DNA of 64,000 nt. Source: Hydractinia symbiolongicarpus (Eukaryota > Cnidaria > Hydrozoa > Anthoathecata > Hydractiniidae). Every line of letters starts with the position of its first letter. Position 1 is the stretch's first letter. This document shows positions 1 through 13,174 of this stretch, in pieces. A program made the position numbers and the translations under genes. Location: assembly GCF_029227915.1 (NCBI RefSeq), contig NC_079885.1, forward strand, positions 1,178,001 through 1,242,000, written 5' to 3'. The notes under the pieces are model-generated. The model saw only the letters and a program-made list of their open reading frames with translations, ran no database searches and was not told where the DNA came from.

Positions 1-3000
1 TAATCGCCGGCAAACGAAAACCCGCGATTTCCCGTAAATCTCGGGCTTGGCCCGTATAGTCAAAAGTATAAAAAGAAAGTACCCAGGGAGTAAACTCATT
101 TCCCGAACGATTTTTTATATTATATTTTTACCACTAAACGCATGAGACTTGTAGTTTTCAAAAATATTTTCATATTTGATGGGACGCTAAATAAAAGAAG
201 TTTAATCGCCGGCAAACGAAAATCCGCGATTTCCCGTAAATCCCGGACTCGGCCCGTATAGTCAAAAGTATACAAAGAAAGTACCCAGGGAGTAAACTCA
301 TTTCCCGAACGATTTTTTAAATTTTTTTTTCACCACTAAAACGCATGAGACTTGTAGTTTTTAAAAATGTTTTCATTTTTGATGAGACGCTTAATAAAAG
401 AAGCTTAATCGCCGGCAAAAGAAAACCTGCGATTTCCCGTAAATCCCGGCTTGGCCCGTGTAGTCAAAAGTATACAAAGAAAGTACCCAGGGAGTAAACT
501 CATTTCTCGAACGATTTTTTAAAATTTTTTTTCACCACTAAAACGCATGATACTTGTAGTTTTTAAAAATGTTTTCATTTTTGATGAGACGCTGAATAAA
601 AGAAGTTTAATCGCCGGCAAGCGAAAACCCGCGATTTCCCGTAAATCCCGGGCTTGGCCCGTATAGTCGAATGTATACAAAGAAAGTACCCAGGGAGTCA
701 ACTCATTTCCCGAACGATTTTTTATATTATTTTTTTACCACTAAACGCATGAGACTTGTAGTTTCAAAAATATTTTCATATTTGATGGGACGCTGAATAA
801 AAGAAGTTTAATCGCCGGCAAACGAAAATCCGCGATTTCCCGTAAATCCCGGACTCGGCCCGTATAGTCAAAAGTATACAAAGAAAGTACCCAGGGAGTA
901 AACTCATTTCCCGAACGATTTTTTAAATTTTTTTTTCACCACTAAAACGCATGAGACTTGTAGTTTTTAAAAATGTTTTCATTTTTGATGAGACGCTGAA
1001 TAAAAGAAGTTTAATCGCCGGCAAACGAAAACCCGCGATTTCCCGTAAATCCCGGACTCGGCCCGTATAGTCAAAAGTATACAAAAAAGTACCCAGGGAG
1101 TAAACTCATTTCCCGAACGATTTTTTAAATTTTTTTTTCACCACTAAAACGAATGAGACTTGTAGTTTTTAAAAATGTTTTCATTTTTGATGAGACGCTT
1201 AATGAAAGAGGTTTAATCGCCGGAAAACAAAAACCCGCGATATCCCGTAAATCCCGGGCTTGGCCCGTATAGTCGAATGTATACAAAGAAAGTACCCTGT
1301 GAGTAAACTCATTTCCAGAACGATTTTTTAAATTATTTTTTCACCACTAAAACGCATAAGACTTGTAGTTTTTAAAAATGTTTTCATTTTTGATGAGACG
1401 CTGAATAAAAGAAGTTTAATCGCCGGCAAACGAAAACCCGCGATTTCCCGTAAATCCCGGGCTTGGCCTGTATAGTCAAAAGTATAAAAAGAAAGTACCC
1501 AGGGAGTAAACTCATTTCCCGAACGATTTTTTATATTATTTTTTTACCACTAAACGCATGAGACTTGTAGTTTTCAAAAATATTTTCATATTTGATGGGA
1601 CGCTGAATAAAAGAAGTTTAATCGCCGGCAAACGAAAATCCGCGATTTTCCGTAAATCCCGGACTCGGCCCGTATAGTCAAAAGTATACAAAGAAAGTAC
1701 CCAGGGAGTAAACTCATTTCCCGAACGATTTTTTAAATTTTTTTTTCACCACTAAAACGCATGAGACTTGTAGTTTTTAAAAATGTTTTCATTTTTGATG
1801 AGACGCTTAATAAAAGAAGCTTAATCGCCGGCAAAAGAAAACCTGCGATTTCCCGTAAATCCCGGCTTGGCCCGTGTAGTCAAAAGTATACAAAGAAAGT
1901 ACCCAGGGAGTAAACTCATTTCCCGAACGATTTTTTATATTATTTTTTTACCACTAAACGCATGAGACTTGTAGTTTTCAAAAATATTTTCATATTTGAT
2001 GGGACGCTGAATAAAAGAAGTTTAATCGCCGGCAAACGAAAATCCGCGATTTTCCGTAAATCCCGGACTCGGCCCGTATAGTCAAAAGTATACAAAGAAA
2101 GTACCCAGGGAGTAAACTCATTTCCCAAACGATTTTTTAAATTATTTTTTCACCACTAAAACGCATAAGACTTGTAGTTTTTAAAAATGTTTTCATTTTT
2201 GATGAGACGCTGAATAAAAGAAGTTTAATCGCCGGCAAACGAAAACCCGTGATTTCCCGTAAATCCCGGACTCGGCCCGTATAGTCAAAAGTATACAAAG
2301 AAAGTACCCAGGGTGTAAACTCATTTCCCAAACGATTTTTTAAATTATTATTTCACCACTAAAACGCATGAGACTTGTAGTTTTCAAGAATGTTTTCATT
2401 TTTGATGAGACGCTGAATAAAAGCAGTTTAATCGCCGGCAAACGAAAACCTGCGATTTCCCGTAAATCCTGGACTCGGCCCGTATAGTCAAAAGTATACA
2501 AAGAAAGTACCCAGGGAGTAAACTCATTTTCCGAACGATTTTTTAAATTTTTTTTTCACCACTAAAACGCATGAGACTTGTAGTTTTCAAAAATGTTTTC
2601 ATTTTTGATGAGACGCTTAATGAAAGAGGTTTAATCGCCGGAAAACAAAAACCCGCGATATCCCGTAAATCCCGGGCTTGGCCCGTATAGTCGAATGTAT
2701 ACAAAGAAAGTACCCTGTGAGTAAACTCATTTCCAGAACGATTTTTTAAATTATTTTTTCACCACTAAAACGCATAAGACTTGTAGTTTTTAAAAATGTT
2801 TTCATTTTTGATGAGACGTTGAATAAAAGAAGTTTAATCGCCGGCAAACGAAAACCCGCGATTTCCCGTAAATCCCGGGCTTGGCCTGTATAGTCAAAAG
2901 TATAAAAAGAAAGTACCCAGGGAGTAAACTCATTTCCCGAACGATTTTTTATATTATTTTTTTACCACTAAACGCATGAGACTTGTAGTTTTCAAAAATA

Positions 3001-4748
3001 TTTTCATATTTGATGGGACGCTGAATAAAAGAAGTTTAATCGCCGGCAAACGAAAATCCGCGATTTTCCGTAAATCCCGGACTCGGCCCGTATAGTCAAA
3101 AGTATACAAAGAAAGTACCCAGGGAGTAAACTCATTTCCCGAACGATTTTTTAAATTTTTTTTTCACCACTAAAACGCATGAGACTTGTAGTTTTTAAAA
3201 ATGTTTTCATTTTTGATGAGACGCTTAATAAAAGAAGCTTAATCGCCGGCAAAAGAAAACCTGCGATTTCCCGTAAATCCCGGCTTGGCCCGTGTAGTCA
3301 AAAGTATACAAAGAAAGTACCCAGGGAGTAAACTCATTTCTCGAACGATTTTTTAAAATTTTTTTTCACCACTAAAACGCATGATACTTGTAGTTTTTAA
3401 AAATGTTTTCATTTTTGATGAGACGCTGAATAAAAGAAGTTTAATCGCCGGCAAGCGAAAACCCGCGATTTCCCGTAAATCCCGGGCTTGGCCCGTATAG
3501 TCGAATGTATACAAAGAAAGTACCCAGGGAGTCAACTCATTTCCCGAACGATTTTTTATATTATTTTTTTACCACTAAACGCATGAGACTTGTAGTTTCA
3601 AAAATATTTTCATATTTGATGGGACGCTGAATAAAAGAAGTTTAATCGCCGGCAAACGAAAATCCGCGATTTCCCGTAAATCCCGGACTCGGCCCGTATA
3701 GTCAAAAGTATACAAAGAAAGTACCCAGGGAGTAAACTCATTTCCCGAACGATTTTTTAAATTTTTTTTTCACCACTAAAACGCATGAGACTTGTAGTTT
3801 TTAAAAATGTTTTCATTTTTGATGAGACGCTGAATAAAAGAAGTTTAATCGCCGGCAAACGAAAACCCGCGATTTCCCGTAAATCCCGGACTCGGCCCGT
3901 ATAGTCAAAAGTATACAAAAAAGTACCCAGGGAGTAAACTCATTTCCCGAACGATTTTTTAAATTTTTTTTTCACCACTAAAACGAATGAGACTTGTAGT
4001 TTTCAAAAATGTTTTCATTTTTGATGAGACGCTTAATGAAAGAGGTTTAATCGCCGGAAAACGAAAACCCGCGATTTTCCGTAAATCCCGGGCTTAGCCC
4101 GTATAGTCGAATGTATACAAAGAAAGTACCCTGTGAGTAAACTCAATTCCAGAGCGATTTTTTAATTTATTTTTTCACCACTAAAACGCATAAGACTTGT
4201 AGTTTTTAAAAATGTTTTCATTTTTGATGAGACGCTGAATAAAAGAAGTTTAATCGCCGGCAAACGAAAATCCGCGATTTCCCGTAAATCCCGGACTCGG
4301 CCCGTATAGTCAAAAGTATACAAAGAAAGTACCCAGGGAGTAAACTCATTTCCCGAACGATTTTTTAAATTTTTTTTTCACCACTAAAACGCATGAGACT
4401 TGTAGTTTTTAAAAATGTTTTCATTTTTGATGAGACGCTTAATGAAAGAGGTTTAATCGCCGGAAAACAAAAACCCGCGATATCCCGTAAATCCCGGGCT
4501 TGGCCCGTATAGTCGAATGTATACAAAGAAAGTACCCTGTGAGTAAACTCATTTCCAGAACGATTTTTTAAATTATTTTTTCACCACTAAAACGCATAAG
4601 ACTTGTAGTTTTTAAAAATGTTTTCATTTTTGATGAGACGCTGAATAAAAGAAGTTTAATCGCCGGCAAACGAAAACCCGCGATTTCCCGTAAATCCCGG
4701 GCTTGGCCTGTATAGTCAAAAGTATAAAAAGAAAGTACCCAGGGAGTA
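1..4748 (+). repeat. Nested 7-, 14- and 16-monomer duplications
   Basis: About 1-1150 recurs at 2835-3984 (offset 2834 bp, 14 monomers) and again at about 6074-7220 (offset 6073, 30 monomers). Shared private changes prove the link: a lost T giving gtagtttcaaaaatat at about 760, 3595 and 6832; a shortened tatacaaaaaagtacc at about 1078, 3913 and 7151; and cgaatgagac at about 1150, 3984 and 7223. About 1151-1722 recurs at 4391-4962 (offset 3240, 16 monomers). The variant ggaaaacaaaaacccg with cgatatcccg occurs at about 1222, 2640 and 4462, and ggcctgtatag at 1466, 2884 and 4706, giving a 7-monomer spacing between the first two. No unique sequence was found. Confidence 0.8.
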
Positions 4749-5760
4749 AACTCATTTCCCGAACGATTTTTTATATTATTTTTTTACCACTAAACGCATG
4801 AGACTTGTAGTTTTCAAAAATATTTTCATATTTGATGGGACGCTGAATAAAAGAAGTTTAATCGCCGGCAAACGAAAATCCGCGATTTTCCGTAAATCCC
4901 GGACTCGGCCCGTATAGTCAAAAGTATACAAAGAAAGTACCCAGGGAGTAAACTCATTTCCCAAACGATTTTTTAAATTATTTTTTCACCACTAAAACGC
5001 ATAAGACTTGTAGTTTTTAAAAATGTTTTCATTTTTGATGAGACGCTGAATAAAAGAAGTTTAATCGCCGGCAAACGAAAACCCGCGATTTCCCGTAAAT
5101 CTCGGGCTTGGCCCGTATAGTCAAAAGTATAAAAAGAAAGTACCCAGGGAGTAAACTCATTTCCCGAACGATTTTTTATATTATATTTTTACCACTAAAC
5201 GCATGAGACTTGTAGTTTTCAAAAATATTTTCATATTTGATGGGACGCTAAATAAAAGAAGTTTAATCGCCGGTAAACGAAAATCCGCGATTTCCCGTAA
5301 ATCCCGGACTCGGCCCGTATAGTCAAAAGTATACAAAGAAAGTACCCAGGGAGTAAACTCATTTCCCGAACGATTTTTTAAATTTTTTTTTCACCACTAA
5401 AACGCATGAGACTTGTAGTTTTTAAAAATGTTTTCATTTTTGATGAGACCCTTAATAAAAGAAGCTTAATCGCCGGCAAAAGAAAACCTGCGATTTCCCG
5501 TAAATCCCGGCTTGGCCCGTGTAGTCAAAAGTATACAAAGAAAGTACCCAGGGAGTAAACTCATTTCTCGAACGATTTTTTAAATTTTTTTTTCACCACT
5601 AAAACGCATGATACTTGTAGTTTTTAAAAATGTTTTCATTTTTGATGAGACGCTGAATAAAAGAAGTTTAATCGCCGGCAAGCGAAAACCCGCGATTTCC
5701 CGTAAATCCCGGGCTTGGCCCGTATAGTCGAATGTATACAAAGAAAGTACCCAGGGAGTC
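4749..5760 (+). repeat. 5-mer HOR, copy 1 (1012 bp)
   Basis: First of two adjacent five-monomer units. Private variants shared only with the next copy include ccggtaaacg (about 5271) and gatgagaccctt (about 5446), besides ctcgggcttgg, aacgcatgatac and ccggcaagcg, which are shared more widely. I found no difference between the two copies over the lines compared, except at the left edge, where agtaaac changes to agtcaac. Confidence 0.85.
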
Positions 5761-6772
5761 AACTCATTTCCCGAACGATTTTTTATATTATTTTTTTACC
5801 ACTAAACGCATGAGACTTGTAGTTTTCAAAAATATTTTCATATTTGATGGGACGCTGAATAAAAGAAGTTTAATCGCCGGCAAACGAAAATCCGCGATTT
5901 TCCGTAAATCCCGGACTCGGCCCGTATAGTCAAAAGTATACAAAGAAAGTACCCAGGGAGTAAACTCATTTCCCAAACGATTTTTTAAATTATTTTTTCA
6001 CCACTAAAACGCATAAGACTTGTAGTTTTTAAAAATGTTTTCATTTTTGATGAGACGCTGAATAAAAGAAGTTTAATCGCCGGCAAACGAAAACCCGCGA
6101 TTTCCCGTAAATCTCGGGCTTGGCCCGTATAGTCAAAAGTATAAAAAGAAAGTACCCAGGGAGTAAACTCATTTCCCGAACGATTTTTTATATTATATTT
6201 TTACCACTAAACGCATGAGACTTGTAGTTTTCAAAAATATTTTCATATTTGATGGGACGCTAAATAAAAGAAGTTTAATCGCCGGTAAACGAAAATCCGC
6301 GATTTCCCGTAAATCCCGGACTCGGCCCGTATAGTCAAAAGTATACAAAGAAAGTACCCAGGGAGTAAACTCATTTCCCGAACGATTTTTTAAATTTTTT
6401 TTTCACCACTAAAACGCATGAGACTTGTAGTTTTTAAAAATGTTTTCATTTTTGATGAGACCCTTAATAAAAGAAGCTTAATCGCCGGCAAAAGAAAACC
6501 TGCGATTTCCCGTAAATCCCGGCTTGGCCCGTGTAGTCAAAAGTATACAAAGAAAGTACCCAGGGAGTAAACTCATTTCTCGAACGATTTTTTAAATTTT
6601 TTTTTCACCACTAAAACGCATGATACTTGTAGTTTTTAAAAATGTTTTCATTTTTGATGAGACGCTGAATAAAAGAAGTTTAATCGCCGGCAAGCGAAAA
6701 CCCGCGATTTCCCGTAAATCCCGGGCTTGGCCCGTATAGTCGAATGTATACAAAGAAAGTACCCAGGGAGTC
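5761..6772 (+). repeat. 5-mer HOR, copy 2 (1012 bp)
   Basis: Second five-monomer unit, offset 1012 bp from copy 1 and carrying the same private variants (ccggtaaacg at about 6283, gatgagaccctt at about 6458). The periodicity continues to about 6832, where one T is lost in gtagtttcaaaa. From about 5960 onward this copy also forms the left edge of the large block paralogous to 20350-28090. Confidence 0.85.
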
Positions 6773-9700
6773 AACTCATTTCCCGAACGATTTTTTATAT
6801 TATTTTTTTACCACTAAACGCATGAGACTTGTAGTTTCAAAAATATTTTCATATTTGATGGGACGCTGAATAAAAGAAGTTTAATCGCCGGCAAACGAAA
6901 ATCCGCGATTTCCCGTAAATCCCGGACTCGGCCCGTATAGTCAAAAGTATACAAAGAAAGTACCCAGGGAGTAAACTCATTTCCCGAACGATTTTTTAAA
7001 TTTTTTTTTCACCACTAAAACGCATGAGACTTGTAGTTTTTAAAAATGTTTTCATTTTTGATGAGACGCTGAATAAAAGAAGTTTAATCGCCGGCAAACG
7101 AAAACCCGCGATTTCCCGTAAATCCCGGACTCGGCCCGTATAGTCAAAAGTATACAAAAAAGTACCCAGGGAGTAAACTCATTTCCCGAACGATTTTTTA
7201 AATTTTTTTTTCACCACTAAAACGAATGAGACTTGTAGTTTTCAAAAATGTTTTCATTTTTGATGAGACGCTTAATGAAAGAGGTTTAATCGCCGGAAAA
7301 CGAAAACCCGCGATTTTCCGTAAATCCCGGGCTTAGCCCGTATAGTCGAATGTATACAAAGAAAGTACCCTGTGAGTAAACTCAATTCCAGAGCGATTTT
7401 TTAAATTATTTTTTCACCACTAAAACGCATAAGACTTGTAGTTTTTAAAAATGTTTTCATTTTTGATGAGACGCTGAATAAAAGAAGTTTAATCGCCGGC
7501 AAGCGAAAACCCGCGATTTCCCGTAAATCCCGGGCTTGGCCCGTATAGTCGAATGTATACAAAGAAAGTACCCAGGGAGTCAACTCATTTCCCGAACGAT
7601 TTTTTATATTATTTTTTTACCACTAAACGCATGAGACTTGTAGTTTTCAAAAATATTTTCATATTTGATGGGACGCTGAATAAAAGAAGTTTAATCGCCG
7701 GCAAACGAAAATCCGCGATTTCCCGTAAATCCCGGACTCGGCCCGTATAGTCAAAAGTATACAAAGAAAGTACCCAGGGAGTAAACTCATTTCCCGAACG
7801 ATTTTTTAAATTTTTTTTTCACCACTAAAACGCATGAGACTTGTAGTTTTTAAAAATGTTTTCATTTTTGATGAGACGCTTAATGAAAGAGGTTTAATCG
7901 CCGCAAAACGAAAACCCGCGATTTCCCGTAAATGCCGAGCTTGGCCCGTATAGTCGAATGTATACAAAGAAAGTACCCTGTGAGTAAACTCATTTCCAGA
8001 ACGATTTTTTAAATTATTTTTTCACCACTAAAACGCATAAGACTTGTAGTTTTTAAAAATGTTTTCTCTTTTGATGAGACGCTGAATAAAAGAAGTTTAA
8101 TCGCCGGCAAAAGAAAACCCGCGATTTCCCGTAAATCCCGGCTTGGCCCGTGTAGTCAAAAGTATACAAAGAAAGTACCCAGGGAGTAAACTCATTTCCC
8201 GAACGATTTTTTAAGTTACTTTTTCACCACTAAAACGCATGAGACTTGTAGTTTTTAAAAATGTTTTCATTTTCGATGAGACGCTGAATAAAAGAAGTTT
8301 TATCGCCGGCAAACGAAAACCTCCGATTTCCCGTAAATCCTGGACTCGGCCCGTATAGTCAAAAGTATACAAAGAAAGTACCCAGGGTGTAAACTCATTT
8401 CCCAAGCGATTTTTTAAATTATTATTTCCCCACTAAAACGCATGAGACTTGTAGTTTTCAAGAATATTTTCATTTTTGATGAGACGCTGAATAAAAGCAG
8501 TTTAATCGCCGGAAAACGAAAATCTGCGATTTCCCGTAAATCCTGGACTCGGCCCGTATAGTCAAAAGTATACAAAGAAAGTACCCAGGGAGTAAACTCA
8601 TTTCCCGAACGATTTTTTAAATTTTTTTTTCACCACTAAAACGCATGAGACTTGTAGTTTTCAAAAATGTTTTCATTTTTGATGAGACGCTTAATGAAAG
8701 AGGTTTAATCGCCGGAAAACGAAAACCCGCGATTTCCCGTAAATCCCGGGCTTGGCCCGTATAGTCGAATGTATACAAAGAAAGTACCCTGTGAGTAAAC
8801 TCATTTCCAGAACGATTTTTTAAATTATTTTTTCACCACTAAAACGCATAAGACTTGTAGTTTTTAAAAATGTTTTCATTTTTGATGAGACGCTGAATAA
8901 AAGAAGTTTAATCGCCGGCAAACGAAAACCCGCGATTTCCCTTAATCCCGGGTTTGGCCCGTATAGTCAAAAGTATAAAAAGAAAGTACCCAGGGAGTAA
9001 ACTCATTTCCCGAACGATTTTTTATATTATTTTTTTACCACTAAACGCATGAGACTTGTAGTTTTCAAGAATGTTTTCATTTTTGATGAGACGCTGAATA
9101 AAAGCAGTTTAATCGCCGGCAAACGAAAATCTGCGATTTCCCGTAAATCCTGGACTCGGCCCGTATAGTCAAAAGTATACAAAGAAAGTACCCAGGGAGT
9201 AAACTCATTTCCCGAACGATTTTTTAAATTTTTTTTTCACCACTAAAACGCATGAGACTTGTAGTTTTCAAAAATGTTTTCATTTTTGATGAGACGCTTA
9301 ATGAAAGAGGTTTAATCGCCGGAAAACGAAAACCCGCGATTTCCCGTAAATCCCGGGCTTGGCCCGTATAGTCGAATGTATACAAAGAAAGTACCCTGTG
9401 AGTAAACTCATTTCCAGAACGATTTTTTATATTATTTTTTCACCACTAAAACGCATAAGACTTGTAGTTTTTAAAAATGTTTTCATTTTTGATGAGACGC
9501 TGAATAAAAGAAGTTTAATCGCCGGCAAACGAAAAACCGCGATTTCCCTTAATCCCGGGCTTGGCCCGTATAGTCAAAAGTATAAAAAGAAAGTACCCAG
9601 GGAGTAAACTCATTTCCCGAACGATTTTTTATATTATTTTTTTACCACTAAACGCATGAGACTTGTAGTTTTCAAAAATATTTTCATATTTGATGGGACG

Positions 9701-11349
9701 CTGAATAAAAAAAGTTTAATCGCCGGCAAACGAAAATCCGCGATTTTCCGTAAATCCCGGACTCGGCCCTGTATAGTCAAAAGTATACAAAGAAAGTACC
9801 CAGGGAGTAAACTCATTTCCCAAACGATTTTTTAAATTATTTTTTCACCACTAAAACGCATAAGACTTGTAGTTTTTAAAAATGTTTTCATTTTTGATGA
9901 GACGCTGAATAAAAGAAGTTTAATCGCCGGAAAACGAAAACCCGCGATTTCCCGTAAATGCCGGGCTTGGCCCGTATAGTCAAAAGTATAAAAAGAAAGT
10001 ACCCAGGGAGTAAACTCATTTCCCGAACGATTTTTTATATTATTTTTTTACCACTAAACGCATGAGACTTGTAGTTTTCAAAAATATTTTCATATTTGAT
10101 GGGACGCTGAATAAAAGAAGTTTAATCGCCGGCAAACAAAAATCCGCGATTTCCCGTAAATCCCGGACTCGGCCCGTATAGTCAAAAGTATACAAAGAAA
10201 GTACCCAGGGAGTAAACTCATTTCCCGAACGATTTTTTAAATTATTTTTTCACCACTAAAATGCATAAGACTTGTAGTTTTTAAAAATGTTTTCATTTTT
10301 GATGAGACGCTGAATAAAAGTAAGTTTAATCGCCGGCAAACGAAAACCCGCGATTTCCCGTAAATCCCGGGCTTGGCCTGTATAGTCAAAAGTATAAAAA
10401 GAAAGTACCCAGGGAGTAAACTCATTTCCCGAACGATTTTTTATATTATTTTTTTACCACTAAACGCATGAGACTTGTAGTTTTCAAAAATATTTTCATA
10501 TTTGATGGGACGCTGAATAAAAGAAGTTTAATCGCCGGCAAACGAAAATCCGCGATTTTCCATAAATCCCGGACTCGGCCCGTATAGTCAAAAGTATACA
10601 AAGAAAGTACCCAGGAAGTAAACTCATTTCCCAAACGATTTTTTAAATTATTTTTTCACCACTAAAACGCATAAGACTTGTAGTTTTTAAAAATGTTTTC
10701 ATTTTTGATGAGACGCTGAATAAAAGAAGTTTAATCGCCGGCAAACGAAAACCCGCGATTTCCCGTAAATCTCGGGCTTGGCCCGTATAGTCAAAAGTAT
10801 AAAAAGAAAGTACCCAGGGAGTAAACTCATTTCCCGAACGATTTTTTATATTATATTTTTACCACTAAACGCATGAGACTTGTAGTTTTCAAAAATATTT
10901 TCATATTTGATGGGACGCTAAATAAAAGAAGTTTAATCGCCGACAAACGAAAATCCGCGATTTCCCGTAAATCCCGGACTCGGCCCGTATAGTCAAAAGT
11001 ATACAAAGAAAGTACCCAGGGAGTAAACTCATTTCCCGAACGATTTTTTAAATTTTTTTTTCACCACTAAAACGCATGAGACTTGTAGTTTTTAAAAATG
11101 TTTTCATTTTTGATGAGACGCTTAATAAAAGAAGTTTAATCGCCGGCAAAAGAAAACCCGCGATTTCCCGTAAATCCCGGCTTGGCCCGTGTAGTCAAAA
11201 GTATACAAAGAAAGTACCCAGGGAGTAAACTCAATTCTCGAACGATTTTTTAAAATTTTTTTTCACCACTAAAACGCATGATACTTGTAGTTTTCAAAAA
11301 TGTTTTCATTTTTGATGAGACGCTTAATGAAAGAGGTTTAATCGCCGGA
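6773..11349 (+). repeat. Left paralogous block, central part
   Basis: About 22 monomers matching 21160-25740 on the right at offsets near 14388 or 15198 bp. Shared private variants: tatacaaaaaagtacc (7151 and 21540), gccgcaaaacg with tgccgagcttgg (about 7911 and 22291), tgttttctcttttg (about 8062 and 22449), ttttaagttactttt (8210 and 22600), cccaagcg (8402 and 23600), gaataaaaaaagttt (9703 and 24901) and aaaacaataaccc (11350 and 25735). About 10045-10850 (four monomers) has no counterpart on the right. Single-copy oddities include aaaaaccgcg (9533), an extra C in cggccctgtatag (9765) and an inserted T in aaaagtaagttt (10317). Confidence 0.8.
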
Positions 11350-13174
11350 AAACAATAACCCGCGATTTCCCGTAAATCCCGGGCTTGGCCCGTATAGTCG
11401 AATGTATACAAAGAAAGTACCCTGTGAGTAAATTCATTTCCAGAACGATTTTTTAAATTATTTTTTCACCACTAAAACGCATAAGACTTGTAGTTTTTAA
11501 AAATGTTTTCATTTTTGATGAGACGCTGAATAAAAGAAGTTTAATCGCCGGCAAACGAAAACCCGCGATTTCCCGTAAATCCCGGACTCGGCCCGTATAG
11601 TCAAAAGTATACAAAGAAAGTACCCAGGGAGTAAACTCATTTCCCGAACGATTTTTTAAATTTTTTTTTCACCACTAAAACGCATGAGACTTGTAGTTTT
11701 CAAAAATTTTTTCATTTTTGATGAGACGCTTAATGAAAGAGGTTTAATCGCCGGAAAACGAAAACCCGCGATTTTCCGTAAATCCCGGGCTTAACCCGTA
11801 TAGTCGAATGTATACAAAGAAAGTACCCTGTGAGTAAACTCATTTCCAGAGCGATTTTTTAAATTATTTTTTCACCACTAAAACGCATAAGACTTGTAGT
11901 TTTTAAAAATGTTTTCATTTTTGATGAGACGCTGAATAAAAGAAGTTTAATCGCCGGCAAGCGAAAACCCGCGATTTCCCGTAAATCCCGGGCTTGGCCC
12001 GTATAGTCGAATGTATACAAAGAAAGTACCCAGGGAGTCAACTCATTTCCCGAACGATTTTTTATATTATTTTTTTACCACTAAACGCATGAGACTTGTA
12101 GTTTTCAAAAATATTTTCATATTTGATGGGACGCTGAATAAAAGAAGTTTAATCGCCGGCAAACGAAAATCCGCGATTTCCCGTAAATCCCGGACTCGGC
12201 CCGTATAGTCAAAAGTATACAAAGAAAGTACCCAGGGAGTAAACTCATTTCCCGAACGATTTTTTAAATTTTTTTTTCATCACTAAAACGCATGAGACTT
12301 GTAGTTTTTAAAAATGTTTTCATTTTTGATGAGACGCTTAATGAAAGAGGTTTAATCGCCGGAAAACGAAAACCCGCGATTTCCCGTAAATGCCGGGCTT
12401 GGCCCGTATAGTCGAATGTATACAAAGAAAGTACCCTGTGAGTAAACTCATTTCCAGAACGATTTTTTAAATTATTTTTTCACCACTAAAACGCATAAGA
12501 CTTGTAGTTTTTAAAAATGTTTTCATTTTTGATGAGACGCTGAATAAAAGAAGTTTAATCGCCGGCAAAAGAAAACCCGCGATTTCCCGTAAATCCCGGC
12601 TTGGCCCGTGTAGTCAAAAGTATACAAAGAAAGTACCCAGGGAGTAAACTCATTTCCCGAACGATTTTTTAAATTACTTTTTCACCACTAAAACGCATGA
12701 GACTTGTAGTTTTTAAAAATGTTTTCATTTTCGATGAGACGCTGAATAAAAGAAGTTTTATCGCCGGCAAACGAAAACCTCCGATTTCCCGTAAATCCTG
12801 GACTCGGCCCGTATAGTCAAAAGTATACAAAGAAAGTACCCAGGGTGTAAACTCATTTCCCAAACGATTTTTTAAAATATTATTTCCCCACTAAAACGCA
12901 TGAGACTTGTAGTTTTCAAGAATGTTTTCATTTTTGATGAGACGCTGAATAAAAGCAGTTTAATCGCCGGAAAACGAAAATCTGCGATTTCCCGTAAATC
13001 CTGGACTCGGCCCGTATAGTCAAAAGTATACAAAGAAAGTACCCAGGGAGTAAACTCATTTCCCGAACGATTTTTTAAATTTTTTTTTCACCACTAAAAC
13101 GCATGAGACTTGTAGTTTTCAAAAATGTTTTCATTTTTGATGAGATGCTTAATGAAAGAGGTTTAATCGCGGGA
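11350..13174 (+). repeat. 9-mer HOR, copy A (1825 bp)
   Basis: First of three consecutive nine-monomer units with an 1825 bp period. It lacks the private variants of copies B and C (ccaggaagtcaac, tttcgcgtaaatc, ctcggtccg, agtttctaaaaatg), so it is the outgroup copy. Its own features include aaattcatttcc (11430) and a T substitution in caaaaattttttcat (11707). It is also the left counterpart of about 25740-28090, which confirms it predates the B and C expansion. Confidence 0.85.

Noticed and set aside
519-701. Repeated minus-strand open frames (519-701, 3353-3535, 5580-5762 and many others) as a tandem gene family.
   Set aside because: They appear only where T-tract and core variants happen to lack stops. 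Neighbouring monomers of equal age have stops, so nothing suggests selection on the protein.
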